Shown: positions 34,641 through 43,989 of the stretch, piece by piece | How positions within the stretch are numbered: position 1 is the first letter of the stretch | Layout of the letters: every line of letters begins with the position of its first letter | Source: Vibrio sp. SNU_ST1 | Lineage (GTDB): Bacteria; Pseudomonadota; Gammaproteobacteria; Enterobacterales; Vibrionaceae | NCBI RefSeq assembly: GCF_030563405.1 | Contig: NZ_CP130749.1 | Span: 992,001 to 1,056,000 of the forward strand | DNA: 64,000 nucleotides | Reading direction: 5' to 3' | Notes under the pieces: model-generated | Databases searched by the model: none | What the model saw: only the letters and a program-made list of their open reading frames with translations | Told to the model about the DNA's origin: nothing | Position numbers and translations under genes: made by a program

Positions 34641-37600
34641 TTTGTTGAGAATGGACGCTTCAATGATAGTTGCTAAATATGGGTCTCTAATCCAAGTTAC
34701 CAAGCGTTCTGTACGCTCTGCTGGTTTCAGTTTTACCCAGTTGATGTACATATCTTTATCAACTTTATAGCTTGGGTCTTCACAATCAGAAAAATAAGAT
34801 AATTCATCTACACTTTTGTACTGCCTTCCTAACGACATCTCAAAGCTTCCAAGTTTGAACGGCGTCTTTTCCGCTGTATTGCGTTGTGCTAAAGAGGACA
34901 CCTTTAGAACTGCTTCTTGGAATCTACCAGATGTCGAAACAACGGGTCCAAATGGTCGAAGCCCCTTGATTTCTTGCCCGTTCAGCGCTTTAAATGCGAA
35001 CTCGAATCGAGACGCGTAGACGACCTTACCATCGAAATCTTCATCCATGTCTATGTTGGATAGAGCCTCAGAGACAAAATCTCCGTCTATATTTTTGTTA
35101 ATCACATCGCTATCATCTAGCGTCCATTTAGAACCGTCCTTCTTTAGTATCCCAATATAAGTAAGGTTACTTAGATACTCAGGACCAGAGGTAGTTTCAG
35201 AGCCGAATACGGCTTCATTATCAAAAGTGGTCGAGAGCTTTAGTGAAACTGGAACACTCTGCCATTCGAGATTTTGCCCCTGATACGATTCTTTTCTGTG
35301 CTTCCCACCAATGAGCATAACTTCCATAGCGAATGACTTATTCGAAGTCCAATCAAAGCCTTTGAGCTCATCTGCAGTAGTGAACATACTGTCCTCGTTC
35401 ATAAACTGTCGTTTATTTCCGTAGTTGATCGCGATCGCACTGTGCTTAATGTCATCGATAATAGGCTTTGTCGGGCCTTTATGAACTTTACTATGTAAGA
35501 CAAAATCTAGCGTTAACAAGTCTTTCTCTGACACACTATTTCCGTTCGCTATAAAGCCCGATTTCGCAGAGTGTGTGTAATTATGGTTTGTATCGACCCC
35601 TACAGGAATCTGTCTAGGTGAAGTAATAAATCGTCCGACTGTTTTGTCCACTCGTACTGGTAGTTTATAGTTGCTTCCAGATAGAGTGAACTCATAGGTC
35701 ATATTTTTAAAGCCACCGCTGTTTACATATTCTTTGAGTACATCTTGTTGGGAGTCAATTTTTATCACCTGCCCAAAAATCGGACCGAGAGCAACTTTAG
35801 ATAAAAAGCCACTATAATCGACTAAATCATGCTTGGCGATCAAAGGCTTCACTCCCGAGAAGACATCATCTCCAAAGTAAAAATACGGCTCAAATTCACA
35901 ACCGATAAGGACATTGCCGTCTGCTTTTTCCGCCTCAAAAAATTCGGCCAATTCATCTTTGGGATCTACACTAAATTCCTCGTGTTTCATCGGTTTGAAC
36001 ATCAAGTTAAACTTGGGTCCACTGGTATTAAATAAACTGTCAGTGCGCTGATAAGACATCTCACACTGAAACACATTTGACGTCATCTGTTTCAGGTTTT
36101 GTTTGCCTAACACCATTTGCCACTTCAAACGGTGGAAAGGCGATAATCGCACCTTTTTATTTGCTTTTAATCGCGTCTTCTCCCACTCATCAAACGTGAC
36201 CCATTTCGACGTTTCATGAGGCTCAGAGACTAATAACCGAACGAACCCTAGGTCCTCTTCTGATAATTTTTTAGACTCAACATTAAACTGTGTCGCAAAC
36301 TCCACTAAGCCTCGTTGTTGATCGCGATTATAGAGCTTGTCTTGCACTGGAAACGCGACATTAAAAGCCCCTGAAACATCTTTCCGTTTTGGAGTAATAT
36401 AGTTAGCTTTGTTACGAGTGATGATTTGTTCAGCCATTTCTTCACCGTAACTTTCGACTAATTGCTTGTGTCCCTCTCTACGCATGAGTTCCTGGAGCCA
36501 CAAGTTACACAAGTTTTCTTTTAACTCTGTGTTTAATAACCAGCCGTCAGTTTCGATATATCGCTGAATGTATTCATCGATAGCTAATATTCGCCACTGT
36601 TCTGTGAACTCTTGTTCGCCCTGAGCACAAGCTCTTTGAATCAAAAGCACTAAACCATTAATAGCAAGCGCACGACGTTGATAGCGCTTAATCAGCTCCT
36701 TTACACCGGTAGTTTTTCCTAGGTGCTCAACTAACGCCTCTGAAGACGTAAAATACATCTCGGTCAATTGAGTATTAATCTCAGCCAATGAATCAATAAT
36801 CTCTGTGGTTTCATGGCTAAGTTGTTCAATTGCAGATATGTTTTTTCTCACCTCGTTGTAGGAAGACAAGTAATAATCAAAGAGCGCAGAGTCTAGCAAC
36901 TGGGCACCACTCATCAGCATTTTCCCACCTTCTTTGACAACGAAAAAACCTCTTGCGGCCTGCCCTATTATCGGAACATAGCAAGCCATACCAACGATCA
37001 TCTCGAAGATAGCTAGCTTGAGCTCTTTTGCAATTGCTTCTTCTCCCAAGTTCGCATTTAACTGAGCTAGGCGCGCTTGCTCCATAGCCTTAAAACCAAG
37101 TCGACTCGGTGGAATTCTCGCCGCAAACTCTTGTAGGTAGATTCGGACTTCAACGCGTCGGTTAATATTAAGTTCCGCGTTTTCGCGTTCGATTTCGTTG
37201 TTTGGTACCTCGGCTATTAGGCGACGTTCACCAAAAAATCGAATATCACTGACTGAAGAAAAGAACTCAGCAACATGCTGCGCTCGCTGTTGCGAAAGGT
37301 TTTGGTTGTATTCTGAATCACCGTTTTGACAGGCATGCCCTTCGATTTCAACAACGGCATTGGGAATCTTAGATAGTTCTCTATCGACAGCAGCCAAATA
37401 CGACAAGTGCGGGGCTTGAACCTGATTGTTATCAAAAGGAAAAACCAAGCGTAAACCGGCACCTTTATGGTCTTTAACAAACATTGCACTGTCTTCAGCA
37501 ACATCATTAGGAATACTGTCAGTAAACGTTACCTTGTTTTCCAATTCCACGATGATTGGCTTCAGTAACGACTCGCCACTCTTGAGACTTTCTTGCCACA

Positions 37601-39329
37601 CAGGCACCCAGTTCAGATAATCACGTGATACCTGCTCAAAATAACTTTTCCTGAGTTTAGCTTTCTCTTCAGCTAAGCGTAATTGCTCGCTTTTGTCAGT
37701 GATCTCTTTTATCTCATAGAAGGTGTTGATTGCATTGAGCCCTGCACCAGCAAAGGGCGACAAAAAGCTTTTGATACTGCCGTTACCTGTCAACCAAGTT
37801 CTTGCAGCACTCCCCGCCACAACGTGGGCACTACCATTTCTCGCAGGTTCAATAACCTTGGTAAAGAACTTACTTTTATCAAACCCTTTCTCTTTGAGAA
37901 GTGCTTTTAGGCCCACTTGTGCTGCACGCTCAGATTCCGATGCCGCTTGGCGTAAATCTTGAAGAGTTTGGTAAGCTGCTGCGGTGGCCGATACCCCAAA
38001 TGAAAACTCCAATGCAGAAATCATGGCTGGGGGTAACGCGCCCTTGTCTACTTGCCCCCAAAACGTATTTGCTAAACTCCCAATCACATCATGTTTACTT
38101 GATGGGCTTTGATGAATATTAATGCCAGCATTAACCAAACTTGGCGTAACTTTTGTGCCAATCTCCCATAGCGCAGCACTCATACTAGCGGTCGTTCCGC
38201 TATTCTCTAGGTTTTCAAGCTCCCCCATCCGGAAGGCCTGCAGGGCTTTAAACTGCGTTGGAAATTGGTATATCAAAGACTCTTCAAGTGAGATCATGTC
38301 ACCTGCAACAACCGCGATCTTCCCAAACGGTGTCGTTTGGCTGAGCGTGATGTATTCTCGTAGCTCGTAGCTGACTTTAGTGGGGAAACCTAAGTTATTG
38401 TACTCCTTTGTTACATTAGTAGCATTCTGAGCAAATTCAGGAATTTCAGCTCCAAACTTTTGGTCGAAAACCACTTCAATGGTGTACATGCCATCAGTAA
38501 AAACCTCCGATGCAAATGGAAACAATGCTATTGGACGATGCGAACCACTGTTTCGGTCAAGTTGTGCTTGCGTTATGATGTTTTCATGTTGCAGATTGAA
38601 GTGCTGCCCACTCTCCTCATCAAAACGAGTGACCTTAACAATTGCATCAGCATACTCTTGTGTTGAAAATGCTACGGCGAGAAATGAAAAAGTTGGCACG
38701 ATAAAACCACGAATTGGCTTATCTTCAGGAACAGAGTCATACCATTTGTTATATGTAACTTGCTCATCAGTTAGTGCTTGAGTGCCCGCTTCATATTTAG
38801 GCGCGAGTTGTGAACGCTTCACTTCTGTGACAGCGTATTCCACTTTTTTTTCTAGCGAGTTCAGTGTTTGCTTGCTCCCATTTCCCTTTAGATTTCCTAA
38901 GATAGAGGCAAGATCTGAGCACGCCTTTTTGATTGGGCGAGCATTACTCTGCGCACCAATCGCTAACTCTGTGAGCATTGACCATTCGGGAAAAGACAGC
39001 TTGTACGTCTTCTGTGCTAACTTATGTACTGGAGAACGCAGAGCTAAAACCTGATTGATATTGGTTTTTTGGTTTTTCTGAGTTGAATCACCCAGCACAT
39101 GTAAGCGACCTAAATCGTCTGTCGCCCAAAGGGCTGCGCTTTCCTCACCTAAATTTATGGCAATGGGAAGCCGTGACATAGGGCGGACATTTTTTAACTC
39201 TTGTAATGAGGTCAGGTCTTTTTCGGTATTGAGTGCTTTATATTGAGGGTTCTGTGCATCCCCAACATTAGGAAAATCGACACCAAGCAAATAGACATCT
39301 GTTGGTAAATATTTAAAGTCATTACTCAT
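34638..39329 (-). CDS. Large OmpA-domain protein, candidate T6SS effector
   Basis: 1563 residues, no signal peptide. Residues 1-110 form a module that recurs in two short fragments nearby (about 43-69 reads LKNVRPMSRLP then EESAALWAT). Residues about 625-732 are an OmpA-like peptidoglycan-binding domain (FDNNQVQAPHLSYLAAVDREL, VVEIEGHACQNG, NLSQQRAQHVAEFF, LNINRRVEVRI). A hydrophobic stretch follows at about 772-800 (LAIFEMIVGMACYVPIIGQAARGFFVV). The rest is helical. It overlaps the upstream lipoprotein gene by 8 bp. A protein without signal peptide but with a periplasm-acting domain, beside a T6SS, suggests delivery into a target periplasm or membrane. The activity is unknown; the effector role is inference. 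Confidence 0.65.
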   Translation of the reverse strand: MSNDFKYLPTDVYLLGVDFPNVGDAQNPQYKALNTEKDLTSLQELKNVRPMSRLPIAINLGEESAALWATDDLGRLHVLGDSTQKNQKTNINQVLALRSPVHKLAQKTYKLSFPEWSMLTELAIGAQSNARPIKKACSDLASILGNLKGNGSKQTLNSLEKKVEYAVTEVKRSQLAPKYEAGTQALTDEQVTYNKWYDSVPEDKPIRGFIVPTFSFLAVAFSTQEYADAIVKVTRFDEESGQHFNLQHENIITQAQLDRNSGSHRPIALFPFASEVFTDGMYTIEVVFDQKFGAEIPEFAQNATNVTKEYNNLGFPTKVSYELREYITLSQTTPFGKIAVVAGDMISLEESLIYQFPTQFKALQAFRMGELENLENSGTTASMSAALWEIGTKVTPSLVNAGINIHQSPSSKHDVIGSLANTFWGQVDKGALPPAMISALEFSFGVSATAAAYQTLQDLRQAASESERAAQVGLKALLKEKGFDKSKFFTKVIEPARNGSAHVVAGSAARTWLTGNGSIKSFLSPFAGAGLNAINTFYEIKEITDKSEQLRLAEEKAKLRKSYFEQVSRDYLNWVPVWQESLKSGESLLKPIIVELENKVTFTDSIPNDVAEDSAMFVKDHKGAGLRLVFPFDNNQVQAPHLSYLAAVDRELSKIPNAVVEIEGHACQNGDSEYNQNLSQQRAQHVAEFFSSVSDIRFFGERRLIAEVPNNEIERENAELNINRRVEVRIYLQEFAARIPPSRLGFKAMEQARLAQLNANLGEEAIAKELKLAIFEMIVGMACYVPIIGQAARGFFVVKEGGKMLMSGAQLLDSALFDYYLSSYNEVRKNISAIEQLSHETTEIIDSLAEINTQLTEMYFTSSEALVEHLGKTTGVKELIKRYQRRALAINGLVLLIQRACAQGEQEFTEQWRILAIDEYIQRYIETDGWLLNTELKENLCNLWLQELMRREGHKQLVESYGEEMAEQIITRNKANYITPKRKDVSGAFNVAFPVQDKLYNRDQQRGLVEFATQFNVESKKLSEEDLGFVRLLVSEPHETSKWVTFDEWEKTRLKANKKVRLSPFHRLKWQMVLGKQNLKQMTSNVFQCEMSYQRTDSLFNTSGPKFNLMFKPMKHEEFSVDPKDELAEFFEAEKADGNVLIGCEFEPYFYFGDDVFSGVKPLIAKHDLVDYSGFLSKVALGPIFGQVIKIDSQQDVLKEYVNSGGFKNMTYEFTLSGSNYKLPVRVDKTVGRFITSPRQIPVGVDTNHNYTHSAKSGFIANGNSVSEKDLLTLDFVLHSKVHKGPTKPIIDDIKHSAIAINYGNKRQFMNEDSMFTTADELKGFDWTSNKSFAMEVMLIGGKHRKESYQGQNLEWQSVPVSLKLSTTFDNEAVFGSETTSGPEYLSNLTYIGILKKDGSKWTLDDSDVINKNIDGDFVSEALSNIDMDEDFDGKVVYASRFEFAFKALNGQEIKGLRPFGPVVSTSGRFQEAVLKVSSLAQRNTAEKTPFKLGSFEMSLGRQYKSVDELSYFSDCEDPSYKVDKDMYINWVKLKPAERTERLVTWIRDPYLATIIEASILNK

Positions 39330-40557
39330 CGTTAACTACCTCCAGAAAACGCCCGTCGTTGGCATCAGCATTATAAAGCACTGGAGTTTTAGCTATTCTA
39401 CCAGATTGGACCACTTTCCAGCCTTGTACTCCTTCGCCATTCATCTTATAGCGGAAACCTGGTCCATAGCGGTTAATCATTATTAAAGCTGTACCACTTT
39501 GTGTTTCATTGCCGTTGTTACTGATATTGTCCACTTCCGCATAAACTTTCTTTTCATCTCCCTCATTAGAAAACGCAAGCCAAGTTTTATCCTCAACGTT
39601 AATCAGCACCTTACGATACGAGTTTATTCCCCATACATACTTCCCATTGGGGCTGATCGCAATTTGACGGTAAATGCGCTTCTCAATATCTACGGAATCT
39701 TCAAACTCTTTTTCAGGCAAAATAGTATATAAGCGTTTGAGTGTATTGGCGTCATAAACCCCAACCCCCAAGCCCGCGGCATTGATTAACTTGCCATCTA
39801 CTATCACGGTACTCTCAGACAAAGGAACATCAACCTCTTCTTTGGTTCCCGTCGCTAGTGTGTATTTAAAACGCTTAAAACCATCTGAGAAATAGATGTA
39901 GCTAGAGTCGTACGCCCAGACCAAATATGGCTTAGTACGCTCACTGCCCAGCTGAATGGTCTGTTGCGTTTTTAAGTCAAATATGGCTTTTATCAGAGGC
40001 TCGCCGTAACTGTATGCATATGCCACATAACGATTATTGGGCGAGCGACTCATCATAAAATTCTGCGGTGACGCAGTGTTTGGCATATCATCCGTAACTA
40101 AACGTAAATCTGTCCCATCAATTTTCATGCTCCAGATTTTGTAGCCATTTTCGTAATCGTTTACGAGAGGGTCTCTAGCACTAACATTATTCCACCAAAA
40201 TTGAACTCTGGGTTTGTCATAGGAGCTCGCATCAGATAAATCTTCACGAGGCCATTCTTTTGCTCGTCGAACGGCATATCCCGGTTTGACAGGAGCTGTG
40301 CCTGGATACTCTGGCTTGGACAGATCTTCAGAGTAAACAATAAAGTTGTGCTCACTTTGCCATTGGCAGCGTGATCCTGTTACCTCTTTACGTTCAAGTG
40401 AGGTTACTTCAGCAACATTGTAGCAAGCCCTTTGAGCAGGTTCTTTTTCTACGGATTGTGTTGTTGCAGCATTCGAAGTTTGCTTACTTTCTTCACCACA
40501 GCCAGCTAATAACATAGCTGTCGAAAGAAGCATGATACTTAACGTTGTTCGTTTCAT
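39322..40557 (-). CDS. Lipoprotein with beta-propeller-like repeats, copy A (candidate immunity)
   Basis: 411 residues. Lipoprotein signal MKRTTLSIMLLSTAMLLAGC, with Cys20 as the lipid site. The mature part shows repeated TolB/PD40-like blades: MSRSPNNRYVAYAYSYGE, YLVWAYDSSYIYFSDGFKRFKYTLATG, ISPNGKYVWGINSYRKVLINVE. It is encoded one base after the 572-aa gene and overlaps the large OmpA-domain gene by 8 bp, so all three are translationally coupled. A periplasm-facing lipoprotein tied to a putative periplasm-acting toxin may be its immunity protein; it could also be a partner. Paralogues: 44236-45471 and 42859-43989. Confidence 0.7.
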   Translation of the reverse strand: MKRTTLSIMLLSTAMLLAGCGEESKQTSNAATTQSVEKEPAQRACYNVAEVTSLERKEVTGSRCQWQSEHNFIVYSEDLSKPEYPGTAPVKPGYAVRRAKEWPREDLSDASSYDKPRVQFWWNNVSARDPLVNDYENGYKIWSMKIDGTDLRLVTDDMPNTASPQNFMMSRSPNNRYVAYAYSYGEPLIKAIFDLKTQQTIQLGSERTKPYLVWAYDSSYIYFSDGFKRFKYTLATGTKEEVDVPLSESTVIVDGKLINAAGLGVGVYDANTLKRLYTILPEKEFEDSVDIEKRIYRQIAISPNGKYVWGINSYRKVLINVEDKTWLAFSNEGDEKKVYAEVDNISNNGNETQSGTALIMINRYGPGFRYKMNGEGVQGWKVVQSGRIAKTPVLYNADANDGRFLEVVNDE

Positions 40558-40558
40558 G

Positions 40559-42277
40559 TTATAATAGTTCCGTTAATTCAATGTCTTGATAAATTACTGA
40601 CATTAATACCGTTTTATCTGAGTTATGGGATCGACAATGACGGGTTAGATTGACCCGTTTGACTTCTGGTAACCAACCACTAAACACGACTTCTTTACAA
40701 TACTGATCCACAAACTCAGCCTCGCGCAAAAAAATCTTTTGGCTCCATGTTTCATCAACACACCTCAGTTGGAAATAATCATCCGGTTGATCGCACTGGG
40801 GGTTACTTTTATAAGTGATTACAATGCCTACACTTGGTGAGTTAACTACAGCGGCAGCAACACCTTGCTCTTTTTGACTGACTACATTGTAATCTGATTT
40901 GCTTGGCGCTTGAGTATCTAGATTCGGCAGCGAAATCACAGGTTCAGAGCTCGCATCAAAGTTGTGAGCCGAAGAATACTCACTGAAGTTAACTTTAACC
41001 GTTTTTTCGTTGTTCCCGCTCTTTAACTCATTGAGTTGCTGAGTATTGAGCTGAACCCGAGAATAATAAAGGGCAACATCACTTTGTACGCTACCGTTTA
41101 TTTTGTATGGAAGCCAAATATGAGGCAAAGGAACACCAAGTGGCTCTCTCTTTGTTTTACTTCCAGCCTTGAATGGGCTCAATTCGGTTTGAAGTAACTC
41201 TGTGTATGTTTCGCCTTCACTAGGCCAATCTGCGACAACTATCTCGACTTCTTCGCCAGTAAGACCAAAAACACGGGCGCAAGCGTATTCGTCCAACACA
41301 CCCTCGTAAACCTTTTTACCTTCTTGGTACAACTGAAACACTTCCCCTGACAGAAATGCTTCGGAATCTTCATCATATAAGCTGATATCGACCGATCTTT
41401 GAGGCGAGGATTTAGTGCTTTGATAGAGCGATAGATCGATATCAGAAAAGCGTCCGTCGTTTTGAATTTGGATTTCTCTCCAAACTTCTGATTGCCAAAC
41501 GACATAAACGTAACCACGATCAATCGATACATACCCTGAATCACCTTTATGAACAGGAACCACCGACACCAACACGTTATCCCACTCATCCATGTTAGTT
41601 TCTTTATCAACGGGTTGCAGCTCTTCTGCGAGTTTAAGCAAAATTGGCTGAGGCTGGTCAGAACAAGGGATTTTGATATAAAGCGTTTTACCCTCAGCTT
41701 CGAGATCTTTAAACGTTGCGAGGCTACGGTGTTTGTTGGCGAGGTCGGAGATTGCAACTGTAACCTTTCCTTGCTGTTCATCCGTTTTACCTAGCGCTAA
41801 ACAAGCAGCATTGCTTGACCACTGGCCCGCAAACTCGACAACGATTTTATGCTCTGGGGAAGCTTCCACTGGCGAAAATCTGTAGTGACGTGCCAAAGGT
41901 ACATCATCGACAACTTGCTTGTAGTTGGCTTTGTGAACGCGCTCTGAACTGCTATTACTCACCCTATCAACATGTATCTTCAGTTTAGGGAAGCTTGCTA
42001 GCTGTTGACTGGTTAATGGACTACGTCGCACATTGAAAGAAAGGCAAACCCAGTTCGCTTTTACGAGTTCAACTCGAATCGCGTTGAGCAGGCTGTGGAC
42101 ATTTTTTTTAGCCGACGCAGTAACCTGCTGAAGCAAATTACTTGGTAATTGAGCCAAGATGTCTTTAGGGGTGCGCGCACACGAAAATAGCCCGATACAC
42201 TCATCTGGTGTTAAGACATATTGAAGGTCGTTCGTACTGAGAGACGAACTAGATATAAATTTGCAAACTAAGTGCAT
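40559..42277 (-). CDS. 572-aa protein of unknown family, first gene of the effector module (copy A)
   Basis: 572 residues from ATG 42277, with GGAG seven bases upstream; a TTG at 42292 is in frame but overlaps that site. No signal peptide or membrane segment. The N-terminal 130 residues are helical. The middle has a strand-rich part, DSGYVSIDRGYVYVVWQSEVWREIQIQNDGRFSDIDLSLYQ, which faintly recalls the N-terminal region of VasX-type T6SS toxins, but I cannot claim that family. It is cytoplasmic by sequence, so it could be an adaptor or itself a spike cargo. Copy B at 45473-47191 is nearly identical. Confidence 0.7.
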   Translation of the reverse strand: MHLVCKFISSSSLSTNDLQYVLTPDECIGLFSCARTPKDILAQLPSNLLQQVTASAKKNVHSLLNAIRVELVKANWVCLSFNVRRSPLTSQQLASFPKLKIHVDRVSNSSSERVHKANYKQVVDDVPLARHYRFSPVEASPEHKIVVEFAGQWSSNAACLALGKTDEQQGKVTVAISDLANKHRSLATFKDLEAEGKTLYIKIPCSDQPQPILLKLAEELQPVDKETNMDEWDNVLVSVVPVHKGDSGYVSIDRGYVYVVWQSEVWREIQIQNDGRFSDIDLSLYQSTKSSPQRSVDISLYDEDSEAFLSGEVFQLYQEGKKVYEGVLDEYACARVFGLTGEEVEIVVADWPSEGETYTELLQTELSPFKAGSKTKREPLGVPLPHIWLPYKINGSVQSDVALYYSRVQLNTQQLNELKSGNNEKTVKVNFSEYSSAHNFDASSEPVISLPNLDTQAPSKSDYNVVSQKEQGVAAAVVNSPSVGIVITYKSNPQCDQPDDYFQLRCVDETWSQKIFLREAEFVDQYCKEVVFSGWLPEVKRVNLTRHCRSHNSDKTVLMSVIYQDIELTELL

Positions 42278-42360
42278 TTGGATTCTCCACAACCTACAGG
42301 TATCAATAGTTGCGGTGATAGCTAAGCTGATAAGGCTTAAAAAACGATTTGGTTAAAGAA

Positions 42361-42389
42361 ATTCTACGCGGAATAATGATAAATTTCAA
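42361..42389 (-). promoter_or_regulatory. Sigma-70-type promoter of effector module A
   Basis: On the minus strand TTGAAA and TAGAAT are separated by exactly 17 bases, each one mismatch from consensus. The predicted transcript starts near 42354, giving a leader of about 75 nt before the 572-aa gene. The same boxes and spacing are kept in copy B. Confidence 0.6.
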
Positions 42390-42433
42390 CAAATTAGAAA
42401 TGATAACACCCCAGACTAAAACACTAGCAAAAC

Positions 42434-42466
42434 AGTCAATTAAACAGGAGAAATAGTCAATTTAAC
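42434..42466 (-). promoter_or_regulatory. Twin AGTCAATTWAAC sites upstream of the module A promoter
   Basis: Two direct copies, AGTCAATTAAAC and AGTCAATTTAAC, start 21 bp apart (two helical turns), about 80-110 bp upstream of the predicted transcription start. The spacing suits two regulator molecules on the same DNA face. The regulator is unknown. Copy B has the same pair, starting at 47349 and 47370. Confidence 0.4.
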
Positions 42467-42496
42467 TAGCAAGCTAAAGGAGCAGATAATTACGCA

Positions 42497-42862
42497 TCAA
42501 CTGAAAGTTTGCTCATCCCCTTTTGGTAAGTCACTGCCAAGAGCGTGAATAGGGTGTTCAGGTGTCAGAACTTCAAACGCTCCATATTTATCAGGCTTTC
42601 CATTACCCAGTGAGCATAATTTAAACTCTTGGTTGGTCGCCCAAAGTGCTGGCCTGTCGCTATCGGTTAGGTTAAGTATTGGCACTTTAGCTAACGGGCG
42701 GATATTTGTTACGCTCTTGTTCTCAACTAAGCTTGGCTCTTCATGCCAAGTCGGGAATATTGTTTTTTGCGTTTTGGAATCATACTTCCCAATATAATAA
42801 GCACCAAACAAGTAGTAATTAGCATGAAGTGGTATCACATTACATGTATCAACAAAGCTCAT
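42497..42862 (-). pseudogene. N-terminal fragment of an OmpA-type effector (module C remnant)
   Basis: 121 residues. The fragment aligns along its whole length with the N-terminus of the 1563-aa protein: NIRPLAKVPI against NVRPMSRLPI, PALWATN against AALWATD, HPIHALGSDLPKGD against SPVHKLAQKTYKL. It stops where copy A's direct repeat begins, which suggests that the rest was lost in a recombination event. It is clearly more diverged from the full-length protein than fragment B at 43986-44243. It overlaps the lipoprotein C gene by 4 bp. Confidence 0.7.
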
Positions 42863-43989
42863 AGTTCATGCCCTTTCACAAAATCGCCATCATTGGCAAA
42901 CCCATTGTAAAGAGAAGATAGATCTGCACTGTGTCCACTATTGGTCTGCTTCCACTTTAAATAAGGACCAAAATGTTTTTTTTCCGTTAGCTTACTGACT
43001 ACAACTCGAGCCGCCCCTTCATGTATATATTTCGCATCTTTTCCTAAGATTTCGAAATAGCGAAACTTACCCATAGCTCGTGGAACAATTTCTTCTTTTT
43101 GAAATGAACGCTGTTCGATATTAATTAAGTAGCGGAACTTACGACTTTCGCCCCAAGCATACTGACCATCAGGACTAATACTACGTTGCTTAAATGCGTA
43201 ATCATTCAACTTTTCTTCATCTGGGTTAATTCCCGTACTGTACACAAATTCATCTTTGGCCTCATCATAGACTGCGACACCAAAGTCATTCACTACATAC
43301 CTTTTACCATCTCGAATCACGGAAAACTCGTTAAAATCGGTTTCCACTAGCTTCTTACCACCTGTCGCTAAGGTGTACTTCCAATCTTTAAATTTATCTG
43401 TGTAATATAGATAACTGCTGTCTTCCGCCCAAAGGAATTCTGGATAACCACGAGAACGACCTAGCTCAATATACTCACCCGTTTTAAGATCTTTAATGAC
43501 CTTAAACATGCCTTCTTCTGCGGAATACGCCAGAGCTAAGTAGCGATTGTTTGGAGACATCCGCATTAACCGAACCATACCGCCAAATTCATCTGCGACT
43601 AAACGTAAGTCAGTACCATCCGTTTTGACACTCCATACTTTATCTCCTATCTCATAGAGGTCTTTCGAGTCACCTCGCCCATTATCCCAACGGAACACCA
43701 CTCTAGGTAAGTCATAAGAGTCTTGATTACTAAGATCCTCTCGTGGCCACTCTTTAGCTTTTCGAATGGTATATTTAGGTTTACCCGTTTCTTTATCATA
43801 AATAACGTAATTATTTTCGGTAATGTAAACACGACCATCTTCCCACTGCTGTGCATTTTTTGCCGCAACAGGATCATTTTCAACGGTCTGAGGCTTCACC
43901 GCCTGTTGTTGCTCAGGTACTACTGATTCGTTGTTGCATCCTGACAATACCAACAACGCAATCAAGCTTAAGCTATGACGTAGTTTCAT
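42859..43989 (-). CDS. Lipoprotein with beta-propeller-like repeats, divergent copy C
   Basis: 376 residues. Lipoprotein signal MKLRHSLSLIALLVLSGC (Cys18). Same architecture as copies A and B, with YTIRKAKEWPREDLSNQDSYDLPRVVFRWDN, VWSVKTDGTDLRLVADE, MSPNNRYLALAYSAEE, FLWAEDSSYLYYTDKFKDWKYTLATG and ISPDGQYAWGES. It is clearly more divergent than A is from B. Its start overlaps the upstream fragment by 4 bp and its end overlaps the next fragment by 4 bp, as in an intact module. If the lipoproteins are immunity proteins, this is an orphan one. Confidence 0.72.
   Translation of the reverse strand: MKLRHSLSLIALLVLSGCNNESVVPEQQQAVKPQTVENDPVAAKNAQQWEDGRVYITENNYVIYDKETGKPKYTIRKAKEWPREDLSNQDSYDLPRVVFRWDNGRGDSKDLYEIGDKVWSVKTDGTDLRLVADEFGGMVRLMRMSPNNRYLALAYSAEEGMFKVIKDLKTGEYIELGRSRGYPEFLWAEDSSYLYYTDKFKDWKYTLATGGKKLVETDFNEFSVIRDGKRYVVNDFGVAVYDEAKDEFVYSTGINPDEEKLNDYAFKQRSISPDGQYAWGESRKFRYLINIEQRSFQKEEIVPRAMGKFRYFEILGKDAKYIHEGAARVVVSKLTEKKHFGPYLKWKQTNSGHSADLSSLYNGFANDGDFVKGHEL

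Larger units (their letters stand above)
39136..42501. repeat. 3.4-kb direct repeat, copy A
   Basis: This segment is repeated, nearly base for base, at 44050-47416. It covers the promoter region, the 572-aa gene, the lipoprotein gene and roughly the first 65 codons of the large OmpA-domain gene. The left boundary falls at GCGCTTTCC (39136 / 44050) and the right at GATGCGTAA on the minus strand (42501 / 47416). Sequence outside is unrelated. Confidence 0.9.

Noticed and set aside
41239..41781. 180-codon alternative minus-strand frame inside the 572-aa gene
   Set aside because: Overlaps the real gene in another frame; Lys/Ser/Phe-rich composition is typical of a shadow frame, and the equivalent frame in copy B is shorter.
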